Shown here in pieces: positions 1 through 6,760 of a stretch of 64,000 nt of DNA. The position numbers were made by a program, and so were the translations under genes. Below the pieces are notes generated by a model, which saw nothing but the letters and a program-made list of their open reading frames with translations, had not been told where the DNA came from and ran no database searches. This DNA comes from UMGS2069 sp900557585 (GTDB lineage: Bacteria > Bacillota > Clostridia > Christensenellales > UBA1242), in the NCBI GenBank assembly GCA_902476355.1, contig CABSCS010000003.1:38376-102375 (forward strand). The letters are read 5' to 3'. Within the stretch, counting starts at the first letter, position 1, and the number at the start of each line of letters is the position of its first letter.

Positions 1-739
1 CACGACGATAGTTGTTGTAAAGTGGTGTCAAAATTGAAAAACCACCTTTTTTATCATTTGAAAGCGTTTCTGCAAGGTCAAGAGCCTTGAACTTATCATT
101 TTTCGCAATGAACTCTGCGAGTTCAAAAACTTGATATTCTTTGTCTTCAACAACAAGTTTTTTCACGGTTTCAACCGAAATTTCCTGTCCGTCGGCAAAG
201 TTTATAAGTTTGTCTGCCTCGCCTGAAATTCTTGTCATGTCGTTATTGCAAAACAAAATCAATGTTTCAAGCGCTTCACGGGTTATTTTTGCCCCCGCCT
301 TTTCAAATTTTGCTTTCAATGTTGAAACAAGGACATCGGTTGACAATTTATCACAATCAATGGCGCAAATTTGACCCAAATATGGCTTTAAAGCGTCTGA
401 CTGATCTGGGCTGAAAAAGATTAAAACAGTTTCTTTCATTGGGTTTTTAAGATATGAAAGAAGCCTGTCTTCTTTTGATTTATTTTTAACCGAAAAGTTA
501 TTTATCTGAACCAAACGATATTGGTCAACAAACGGAAAAACGCTTGCGCTTTCAACAATTTCTTGATGCGAAACATTGCTTCCGTCAAGAATCACACAGT
601 TTAGTTCTGCAAGAGAAATTGCAAGTGCATTTTTGATTTGTTCAAGCGCACTGAAACAAAGATAACGGTCATTGCCCGAAATCAAATAGGCTGGACGAAT
701 TTCTTTTTGCAAATCTTTTTTCAAATCAACGAATTTCAC
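1..739 (-). CDS. holA: DNA polymerase III subunit delta, 3' end cut by window edge
   Basis: The delta subunit opens the sliding clamp within the clamp-loader complex. The reading frame starts at a GTG preceded by AAGGAG with 7 nt spacing; an ATG 5 nt upstream meets a stop after two codons, so GTG decides the start. The protein begins MKFVDLKKDLQKE and carries the YLISGNDRYL segment that matches the N-terminal fold of HolA. 246 codons are visible of a usual 330-350, and the frame is still open at base 1. It lies directly downstream of comEC on the same strand, the usual Bacillota order comEC-holA. The identification is strong from sequence and context together. Confidence 0.9.
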   Translation of the reverse strand, partial: MKFVDLKKDLQKEIRPAYLISGNDRYLCFSALEQIKNALAISLAELNCVILDGSNVSHQEIVESASVFPFVDQYRLVQINNFSVKNKSKEDRLLSYLKNPMKETVLIFFSPDQSDALKPYLGQICAIDCDKLSTDVLVSTLKAKFEKAGAKITREALETLILFCNNDMTRISGEADKLINFADGQEISVETVKKLVVEDKEYQVFELAEFIAKNDKFKALDLAETLSNDKKGGFSILTPLYNNYRR

Positions 740-792
740 AGCATTTCTCCTTGAAACTATTTTATCACACACAAAATGCAAAGTAAAGAAAA

Positions 793-2352
793 TCACAAAA
801 CAAAAGCAAGCACAAGACAAACTGCACAAATTGCAAAGCATGACGATGAAAGCCAGATTTTTGGTTTCTTTTCTAAAAATGTATAGTCTGTCATGAACAT
901 TACAGACGCAATCAGTGTGAAAGTGAAAGCAATAATCCACCAATAGTTTGCACCCGCAAGTGTAATCGAGCCGAACACTCTTCCTATCAGAGTCACAAAC
1001 CACATCAACCACTTAAACGCGACAAGACCAAAGCCAAGCGGTTTGAATATGATTCCAAAAATTGAAAACGAAAACATTATCATGAACGCAATGCTTGCAA
1101 CAGGAATTGCAAGAAGGTTTGCAACAATACTGAAAATTGAAAGATTTTTGAAACACAAAATCAAAGTTGGAAGTGTTCCAATTTGTGCAGAAATTGAAAC
1201 CGCAAGCGCCGATGCCAACTTTTTGTGAAAAGCCCTTGCAAAGAATCTTTCAAAAGTTTTTGCAAGCAAAATTATTCCAAGAACCGCGCCAAAACTCAGT
1301 CTGAAACCCGCACTGTAAATTTGAAATGGACAAACAAGCAAAATCAAAATTGCAGCAAGAGAAAGTGCCGAAAGCGAGTCATATTCTTTTCGCCTCATTT
1401 TCAAATAGAGCATGACAAAAGTCATTACAAATGCACGAGTAACTGAAATTGTGAAACCGCACAAAAATGCATAGATAAATGTTACCGCCGAAACAACAAA
1501 AAATTTGGTTTTATCCCCTGCTTGGCAAAGTCCCAAGACAAAAGAAAGCAGTGTTACAATAAAACCAACATGCAGACCACTGACCGCAAGAAGGTGTGCA
1601 ATCCCACTTGCAGAAAACACTTCGCTTATATCATCGTCAAGTTCTCCGCGGTCACCAAACAACATTGTATAGGCAAGTTCGCTATAATCCTCATCAAGCC
1701 AATATGACAAAGAATCTTTGATTGAAAGTTTATATTTCTGCGCAAGATTGCGGTCTTTTGTTCCAACAAGCAACGAATCCGCCTCGCTTCCATAACCCGT
1801 GAGTGACACGCCTTTGTTTGCATAGTAAAAATAGGTTTGTTTAAACGAAAATTTTGGTTTTGAAACATTCACAGTTGAAACAATTGTAGAACCAATGGCA
1901 AAATCTTCACTTCTTCCGTCATCGGAATCAAGATAAAGCATAACTTTGCCACGAACCTTTTTATAGTTTCCGTTTTCTTCAATAACATAAACGTGGTCAA
2001 GCGAAATCACATATTTCCCTTTTTTAGAAACATAAACATCGTCTGTAACCCTGCCATAAACTTTGTAAACACCATTAAAATTGTTGTTGGCGGACTTAAT
2101 TATTTCCGAATTTAAAAAAGTAAGCCCCGCAAAAAGCACAAAAGCAATAGCAATCGACAACACTTTGAACAACTTTTTGTCTTTCGCCTTCACACATTTA
2201 ACAACAATTGTGCAAATTGTAAGTGCAAGCGAAATGCCCGCCAAAATAAAATGAAAAATGTCTGCAATATAAAAACTGCTTGAAAAAACAATGCCAGCAA
2301 TCGCGAACAGACAAATTGAAACAAGCGGACGATAGTTGAACAATTTCTTCAT
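793..2352 (-). CDS. comEC: ComEC/Rec2-family competence membrane channel, short form
   Basis: ComEC forms the channel for uptake of single-stranded DNA during transformation. The 519-aa protein has N-terminal membrane helices, a soluble DUF4131-like segment at about residues 100-180, then the polytopic competence domain with the signature HLLAVSGLHVGF near residue 250. It ends in membrane helices after the channel domain, so the C-terminal metallo-beta-lactamase domain of full-length ComEC (usually 700-800 aa in total) is absent. I chose ATG 2352 rather than the upstream ATG at 2397 because a TTGTAG-17-TATAAT promoter ends 6 nt before it and no Shine-Dalgarno (SD) sequence precedes either; the mRNA may be leaderless. 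holA follows. Confidence 0.88.
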   Translation of the reverse strand: MKKLFNYRPLVSICLFAIAGIVFSSSFYIADIFHFILAGISLALTICTIVVKCVKAKDKKLFKVLSIAIAFVLFAGLTFLNSEIIKSANNNFNGVYKVYGRVTDDVYVSKKGKYVISLDHVYVIEENGNYKKVRGKVMLYLDSDDGRSEDFAIGSTIVSTVNVSKPKFSFKQTYFYYANKGVSLTGYGSEADSLLVGTKDRNLAQKYKLSIKDSLSYWLDEDYSELAYTMLFGDRGELDDDISEVFSASGIAHLLAVSGLHVGFIVTLLSFVLGLCQAGDKTKFFVVSAVTFIYAFLCGFTISVTRAFVMTFVMLYLKMRRKEYDSLSALSLAAILILLVCPFQIYSAGFRLSFGAVLGIILLAKTFERFFARAFHKKLASALAVSISAQIGTLPTLILCFKNLSIFSIVANLLAIPVASIAFMIMFSFSIFGIIFKPLGFGLVAFKWLMWFVTLIGRVFGSITLAGANYWWIIAFTFTLIASVMFMTDYTFLEKKPKIWLSSSCFAICAVCLVLAFVL

Positions 2353-2387
2353 GGCTTTATTATAACAGACATTTTTCACACCTACAA
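2353..2387 (-). promoter_or_regulatory. comEC promoter, apparently leaderless
   Basis: On the minus strand TTGTAG (2382-2387), a 17-nt spacer and TATAAT (2359-2364) are followed by only 6 nt before the ATG. Transcription would start at or within a base of the start codon. No purine-rich SD sequence is present. Confidence 0.6.
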
Positions 2388-2397
2388 TTGTTTGCAT

Positions 2398-2422
2398 AAA
2401 AAAAGTGAGGCAATTGCCCCAC
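2398..2422 (-). terminator. Intrinsic terminator after the 2429-3172 gene
   Basis: GTGGGGC / GCCTCAC stem (one G-T pair) with loop AATT, followed on the minus strand by a run of T. It separates this gene from comEC. Confidence 0.8.
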
Positions 2423-2428
2423 CTGTTT

Positions 2429-3172
2429 CTATTTTCCTGGTTGATCAGCGTCTTCGTTTTCTTGAATCAAAACTTTCATTTTTCTGTAAATTTCCCTTTG
2501 AGAAGGAGTCAAATCTTCTTCAACTGGCAAAGCGAAAATTTGTGCAGTTTCACCATTTGCATGGCGAACAAAAAAGTTGTCAACTTTTGGATCAACAGAA
2601 CAATCATATGAAAGGTCTCCAACAATCATTGAAACGTTGATTTTTTCTTTGTTATATCTTCCAGCACTTTCCAAAACTCCAGAAAATGAATGTTTTGAAC
2701 CGTCTTGATATTTTTTCTCCACAATAATTCGGTCACCAATAAATTGGTTATAAAGTGAATAGCGTGGGTCGTTTGCAATGTCGGTTTCCAAACGATTGTC
2801 AACAGCGCAATTGTGTTCAAACAATTTTGAAGCAGTTTTCAAAGTTTTTGGGTCGTTGTGGAAAATCACGTTTCTTGCATCTGAAATGATTTCTTCAATC
2901 AAAAATCCAGGGCGAAGAGTTTTTTCTGCAAACAAACCTCTTGTTTTCTTTACAAGATTTGTGTTGAAAATTGCATAAATTTCTTCGCAACATTTGTGTG
3001 CACTTTCAAAAGTTGTATTAAAGTCAAGCATAATAGAATCCGGATAAATTGCTTTGATTCTTGCACGAACCAAACCTTTTTGACCATATTTGTTATAGCA
3101 AATCACTTTCACGAAATCTTGGTTTCCGTGTGCATTGTGAAGTTCTTGAAGAGCATACATATCAAATTTCAT
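2429..3172 (-). CDS. Hypothetical protein, 247 aa
   Basis: I do not recognise the family. The start is the ATG at 3172 (MKFDMYALQELHNAHG), set by AAAGGAG 8 nt upstream; a longer frame to 3250 has no binding site. The protein is soluble, mixed alpha/beta in character, with no signal peptide or membrane segment. It has several lysine-rich stretches in the middle and an acidic end (VLIQENEDADQPGK). It stands alone: its own terminator follows and a non-coding repeat stretch precedes it. Confidence 0.7.
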   Translation of the reverse strand: MKFDMYALQELHNAHGNQDFVKVICYNKYGQKGLVRARIKAIYPDSIMLDFNTTFESAHKCCEEIYAIFNTNLVKKTRGLFAEKTLRPGFLIEEIISDARNVIFHNDPKTLKTASKLFEHNCAVDNRLETDIANDPRYSLYNQFIGDRIIVEKKYQDGSKHSFSGVLESAGRYNKEKINVSMIVGDLSYDCSVDPKVDNFFVRHANGETAQIFALPVEEDLTPSQREIYRKMKVLIQENEDADQPGK

Positions 3173-3524
3173 TGGATTTTCTCCTTTTTGTGGCAAAAGC
3201 CGAAACATATTTTGTAAAAAGATTATACAACACTTCCGCCCCATAGTCAATAGTCAATTTTGAAGAAAAAGACAACACTTATATGATTTTTTCCAGCATT
3301 GAAAACTAAAATAAAAATTTGATTGTTTGAAAAATTGTAAAGGGAAAACAATAAATTCATTCCCTCAAAAATTTTCATCACTAATTCAAATGCAACTTGC
3401 TATAATGTGAACACAGTGAACTATCATGCGAGCCATAGCATACTATCATGCAACGCAGTTGCTATCATTCAAAGTTGTTTCAATCACTTCGCAAAATGAT
3501 AGACAAATTTTAATAAATTTGACA
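3173..3524. other. Non-coding gap with short repeats
   Basis: No gene is seen. The stretch is AT-rich and holds, at 3400-3470, a short cluster of CTATCATG-type repeats, listed separately. No convincing promoter for the 2429-3172 gene was identified. Confidence 0.6.
3400..3502. repeat. CTATCATG-type tandem repeat cluster, first copy
   Basis: CTATMATG recurs at 3400, 3421 and 3443 with a partial copy at 3462, spacing 19-22 nt. Between the motifs lie different short hairpins or near-hairpins, for example GCAAC-GCA-GTTGC. The cluster ends with the inverse motif ATGATAG at 3496-3502. A sister cluster lies at 23637-23716. Confidence 0.6.
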
Positions 3525-3559
3525 TAAAAAAAGTTCTAATTTTCATTAGAACTTTTTTT
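3525..3559 (-). terminator. Terminator after tRNA-Glu
   Basis: Stem AGTTCTAAT / ATTAGAACT (3532-3540 with 3545-3553) and a 4-nt loop, flanked by A and T runs so it could work on either strand. It follows the tRNA directly. Confidence 0.8.
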
Positions 3560-3634
3560 TGGTACCACCACGGAGAATCGAACTCCGGTCCCCAGCGTGA
3601 GAGGCTGGTGTCCTAACCGCTAGACTATGATGGC
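3560..3634 (-). tRNA. tRNA-Glu (anticodon CTC)
   Basis: A cloverleaf folds on the minus strand. The acceptor stem is GCCATCA with TGGTGGT (first pair G-T). The D arm contains GTCTAGCGGTTAGGAC. The anticodon stem is CCAGC/GCTGG with loop CTCTCAC, giving anticodon CTC, which reads GAG. The T arm is CGGAG/CTCCG with TTCGATT. CCA is encoded. Length is 75 nt. GTCTAG...GGACAC is typical of glutamate tRNAs. Confidence 0.95.
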
Positions 3635-3653
3635 ATATCGGTTAACATGGCAG

Positions 3654-3682
3654 ATTATATCACAATTTATTTTCCTGTGCAA
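3654..3682 (-). promoter_or_regulatory. tRNA-Glu promoter
   Basis: Minus strand TTGCAC (3677-3682), 17-nt spacer, TATAAT (3654-3659), about 20 nt before the tRNA 5' end. A vegetative sigma-A type promoter. Confidence 0.75.
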
Positions 3683-3777
3683 TAGTTTTTTAGCGTTTTA
3701 TGGAAACAATTTTATTTTTATGACATGCAAACACCAACAAAAACAATTATCAGGCAAAAGAAAAAGTGCTTTCGCAC

Positions 3778-4083
3778 TTATTTTCTGTTTTTCAGTTTCT
3801 TCTTTGCCAAGATTTTTTCAGCCTCGGCTTCGTCAACATATTTTTTAGCATTTTCTTCTTCTGCCTGTTTTGAAAGCCTATCCACAATTTCGTTGAGTTC
3901 AAGTTGAAGCGGACTGATATATTTTGCATATCTTGCAGTAAGTTCTTGAACTTTTTTCTGATTTTTTTCAGAATAAAGATCAAAGCCTTCGGGTTTCACA
4001 AGTTCAGCATACTCATTTGCGCACGCATTATAAAGTGCATCAAGTTGCTGATTTATTTCGTCATATCTTTCTTGATCGGTCAT
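3778..4083 (-). CDS. Hypothetical protein, 101 aa, probable coiled coil
   Basis: No family is recognised. The protein is almost wholly helical and charged (QQLDALYNACANEYAELV; EIVDRLSKQAEEENAKK) and ends in a basic tail KILAKKKLKNRK. It has no signal or membrane segment. ATG 4083 is preceded by AGGAGG with 6 nt spacing. It lies 9 bp after the stop of the 4093-4821 gene and its binding site sits in that gap, so the two are surely co-transcribed. Confidence 0.7.
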   Translation of the reverse strand: MTDQERYDEINQQLDALYNACANEYAELVKPEGFDLYSEKNQKKVQELTARYAKYISPLQLELNEIVDRLSKQAEEENAKKYVDEAEAEKILAKKKLKNRK

Positions 4084-4092
4084 GTTTGCCTC

Positions 4093-4821
4093 CTATGCAG
4101 GAAAACTTTTATTTACAATGTCCAAAATTTCGCAAAGACGTTTGTCAATTTCTTTTTCTTTACCTTCGCCAGCCTTTATTGCAGTTATGAATGCTCTGAT
4201 ATATTTCACATCGCCATTTTTCACACAGCAGATTGCTGAACCAATAACTTCTTGAAGTTCACCCTTAGTAAGGCTTCCCTTTTTGATTTTTTTCAAACCT
4301 TGAACATAATCTTTCAAATCTTTAAGCAAAAATGCAAGACGTGATAAAACGTCTTTGTCAACAATCACAACTTCTGGTTTTTTCGCCTCGCGAATTACTT
4401 CTGATTTGGTCATGATTTTTGAAACCAAAGTGTTTTTGAAGCGCACAATGATGCTTTGGCAAAACTCTGAATATGGGCCTGCTGGGTCTTCGGTTTTAGA
4501 ATAGTATCTTGAAAGAAGGTCAGATGCTGAAAGTTTTTTGTCATCAAGATAGTTGAGCAAAGAAAAAGTGAACGCAATAAACTTGTGTGCCTCTTCTGGG
4601 GCATATAAATATCCCGCCTTTGAGGTTGCTGCTCTGAACTCTTTTTCAAAGTTAAAGTTTATCATGCACTCTTTAATTGCATCAAAAACAAGGTCAACAC
4701 TTGCAATTGCTTTTAAAACATCGCTCACGCGCTTATCAATCATAATAAATTTTGATGCTGTCATCTTGTCACAAGCATCAACAAATGGTTTAATTTGGCT
4801 GTAAATTTGTTCTTCTGTCAT
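4093..4821 (-). CDS. Hypothetical protein, 242 aa
   Basis: Family not recognised. It is a soluble, mainly helical protein with many lysines and no signal peptide. ATG 4821 has AAAGGTGG upstream as binding site. It is the first gene of a two-gene unit with 3778-4083. The pair is divergent from the DUF4364 gene at 4992, with about 170 bp between them. Confidence 0.7.
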   Translation of the reverse strand: MTEEQIYSQIKPFVDACDKMTASKFIMIDKRVSDVLKAIASVDLVFDAIKECMINFNFEKEFRAATSKAGYLYAPEEAHKFIAFTFSLLNYLDDKKLSASDLLSRYYSKTEDPAGPYSEFCQSIIVRFKNTLVSKIMTKSEVIREAKKPEVVIVDKDVLSRLAFLLKDLKDYVQGLKKIKKGSLTKGELQEVIGSAICCVKNGDVKYIRAFITAIKAGEGKEKEIDKRLCEILDIVNKSFPA

Positions 4822-4991
4822 ATTTCCACCTTTATCCGTACTCTCATTTTACCATAGTTTGCAGACAATGCAAAATAATTTTTCAAAGTTTAGGCAATAA
4901 TTCATCAAAAACATACAAAAAATGTCAGAAACTATTTCCTTTTTTGAATATTCATGATATAATGCTTGTGAATTTTGAAAAGGAGCAAAAA

Positions 4992-5522
4992 ATGGATATC
5001 AGTGCAAACACAACCATAAGTAAACTTGTCTTGTTATATGTGTTCGACAAAATGGAAATGCCGCTCACCGAAGCAACCATCACTGATATGTGTTGCAATC
5101 GCAACTCCTGGATAAGTTATCTCACATGCAAAGAAGTTCTTGCCGACCTTGTTGAAAACAACTTCATTGTTCTGAGCACTTCTTCAAACGGAGACCAATA
5201 TTATACAATCACAACCGACGGTAGGTCTTGCCTTTCATACTTCTTTATGAAGATTCCTGCAAGTTTGAGAGATGAAATCAACGTCTTCATTCGTGAAAAC
5301 CGCCAAGTTTTCAGAAGAAAACAAGAGTTTTTCAGCGACTATTATAAAAATGCCGATGGCTCTTATACCGTTTTAATGCGCATTGTTGAACCACTTGGAA
5401 CAAAAATGGAACTTAAAATGAACGTTGCAAACCGTGGCGTTGCCAAAATTGTTTATAACAAATGGGAAGAACGCGCAAGCCAAGTTTATGGCGCACTATA
5501 TGACATTTTAATTGATCAATAA
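4992..5522 (+). CDS. DUF4364 family protein
   Basis: A 176-aa protein of the DUF4364 family, found in Clostridia and thought to be a winged-helix type regulator. The N-terminal half (ISKLVLLYVFDKMEMPLTEATITDM, then YLTCKEVLADLVENNFI) matches the helix-turn-helix part of the family. The C-terminal half has the typical beta-rich segment ending in KWEERASQVYGALYDILID. ATG 4992 has AAAGGAG 7 nt upstream; the in-frame ATG at 4944 has none. TATAAT at 4958-4963 is a likely -10 with a poor -35. It is monocistronic. Confidence 0.8.
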   Translation: MDISANTTISKLVLLYVFDKMEMPLTEATITDMCCNRNSWISYLTCKEVLADLVENNFIVLSTSSNGDQYYTITTDGRSCLSYFFMKIPASLRDEINVFIRENRQVFRRKQEFFSDYYKNADGSYTVLMRIVEPLGTKMELKMNVANRGVAKIVYNKWEERASQVYGALYDILIDQ

Positions 5523-5556
5523 AACTCCCCCACTTCACAGCAGAGGAGTTTTTTTA
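5521..5556 (+). terminator. Terminator after DUF4364 gene
   Basis: Stem AAACTCC / GGAGTTT (5522-5528 with 5545-5551) followed by seven T. It starts at the stop codon. Confidence 0.75.
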
Positions 5557-5814
5557 TTGCATATCATATCACCTAAAATTCAAATACTATGTGCAATTTG
5601 AACAAGTTTGCACATAATCCCCATTTCCATTGATTTTTTCAGCGATTTTTTGAAAGTTTCACCGCATAATAAATAAAACAAAAATAAAAAAAATAGTCAT
5701 TAAATGATAAAAATGATAAAATCCATTATTTTATGTAAAGAAAAATACAATTTATCATATTTTAATAACTATTTATAAAAAAATTATATAAGTAAGATTT
5801 CTTGCTAAAATTAT
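5557..5814. other. AT-rich gap with no gene seen
   Basis: Very AT-rich, especially 5670-5810, with repeated TTTATCAT / AAATGATAAA words. No ORF, tRNA or clear terminator was seen. It lies downstream of both flanking genes, which converge here. Confidence 0.5.
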
Positions 5815-6315
5815 CTAACCATCCAATCTTTTTTTGTCGAAAATTGCACGTTCGCCATAAACAAGAATTGGAACAAGTGTTCTTTCTTGCAATTGTTCAT
5901 ATGCTTTTTTGCTGATTTGTTCTTTGCTTTCACAAAGTTTTCCATCATCATCGGTATATTCGAACTTCAAATTATAAACTGTATAGTTATAAACAACGCC
6001 ATTATTGTTCTCGGTTACAAGAGTTTCAGACAAGTCCAAAATTTTTCCGTTTTCTGGATGACCTTTTCTTGCAACTTCAAAAGACTTTTTGCCGTCAAGA
6101 ATCAATCTCACGCCATTGTAAACAAAAAAGCCTGATGCACCAAGCATGATAAATCCGATAACAAACATGAAAATTCTTCCAGTTTTGTCATCTGCATCTT
6201 TATTCCCCGAAGCATTAACAAGCACAAGAATCGCAATGAAAACAGCAATTGCTGCAACAACAATTTGAGTGATTCCGCCAGTGACCGTTCCACGATTATA
6301 CTTCTTTCTTTCCAT
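5815..6315 (-). CDS. Small membrane protein, DUF3592-like
   Basis: The 166-aa protein has two N-terminal membrane helices (about residues 14-34 and 48-72) followed by a soluble domain (NYTVYNLKFEYTDDDGKLCESKE... VPILVYGERAIFD). This layout and the VLVYG-type end resemble DUF3592, whose function is unknown. The binding site GGAGG lies 6 nt before ATG 6315. The first inverted-repeat element (6332-6368) ends 16 nt upstream of the start codon, so the transcript may read through from the tRNA-Leu region. Confidence 0.7.
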   Translation of the reverse strand: MERKKYNRGTVTGGITQIVVAAIAVFIAILVLVNASGNKDADDKTGRIFMFVIGFIMLGASGFFVYNGVRLILDGKKSFEVARKGHPENGKILDLSETLVTENNNGVVYNYTVYNLKFEYTDDDGKLCESKEQISKKAYEQLQERTLVPILVYGERAIFDKKRLDG

Positions 6316-6331
6316 TTTTTCCTCCTAAGAA

Positions 6332-6368
6332 TGGTGCAAGCGAACAGGGACAGAGTTCTTTCGCTTAC
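6332..6368 (-). repeat. tRNA-tail-like inverted repeat, short copy
   Basis: On the minus strand GTAAGCGAA pairs with TTCGCTTGC (9 bp with one G-T) and is followed by ACCA, like a tRNA acceptor end. The 19-nt interior is too short for a tRNA. It shares TTTTGTAAGCGAA and TTCGCTTGCACCAT with the long copy at 6390-6521. Confidence 0.6.
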
Positions 6369-6389
6369 AAAATTATATATTATTATTTA

Positions 6390-6521
6390 TGGTGCAAGCG
6401 AAGGGGGCGACGCGTTAAGAAAAGCGTTGATAACGCTTTTTAGCCAAAGCCTGGGAGAACATGTAATGTTCGGTCTGGCACGACAGTGCGAACCCCAGGG
6501 GTGCTGAGTTCCTTCGCTTAC
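6390..6521 (-). ncRNA. Structured element with acceptor-like ends, long copy
   Basis: An 11-bp outer stem (GTAAGCGAAGG with CCTTCGCTTGC) ends in ACCA on the minus strand. Inside are CCTGGG/CCCAGG enclosing GCAC-TGTC-GTGC and GAACAT-TAC-ATGTTC, then a 9-bp hairpin AAAAGCGTT-ATC-AACGCTTTT. There is no open frame of note and no standard tRNA cloverleaf. It sits 20 nt downstream of tRNA-Leu and probably shares its transcript. Candidate ncRNA or degenerate tRNA derivative. Confidence 0.45.
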
Positions 6522-6541
6522 AAAAACCGTACAATTTTTTA

Positions 6542-6628
6542 TGGTGCGAGCGAAGGGACTCGAACCCCCACGGGATTTCTCCCATATGGACCTGAACCAT
6601 ATGCGTCTGCCAATTTCGCCACGCTCGC
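6542..6628 (-). tRNA. tRNA-Leu (anticodon CAG)
   Basis: An 87-nt class II tRNA on the minus strand. Acceptor GCGAGCG/CGCTCGC, anticodon stem CATATGG/CCATATG with loop TTCAGGT giving CAG (reads CUG), a long variable arm (GGGAGAAATCCC), T loop TTCGAGT and encoded CCA. The long variable arm and TGGCGAAATTGGCAGACGC are typical of leucine tRNAs. Confidence 0.95.
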
Positions 6629-6638
6629 AAACATGAAC

Positions 6639-6667
6639 ATTTTATCATTATATAAACAAAAACGCAA
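6639..6667 (-). promoter_or_regulatory. tRNA-Leu promoter
   Basis: Minus strand TTGCGT (6662-6667), 17-nt spacer, TAAAAT (6639-6644), ten bases before the tRNA 5' end. Confidence 0.65.
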
Positions 6668-6718
6668 GTTTATTATAATGTTTTATCTTCATTCGACACA
6701 ACTCTTCTGTTTTTCACA

Positions 6719-6750
6719 CAAAAAAGCACTCAAAAATTGAGTGCTTTTTA
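6719..6750 (-). terminator. Terminator after rel
   Basis: Stem AAAAAGCACTC / GAGTGCTTTTT with a 7-nt A/T loop, flanked by T on both strands. Confidence 0.85.
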
Positions 6751-6760
6751 TTTTTGATAT

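Noticed and set aside
3400..3502. CRISPR array
   Set aside because: Repeat word is only 8-9 nt with 19-25 nt periods and the intervals are small palindromes; no cas genes in the window.
5829..5838. TTTGTCGAA, an exact 0A box
   Set aside because: It lies within the last codons of the 5815-6315 gene, not near a promoter; it shows that the 9-mer arises by chance in this AT-rich sequence.
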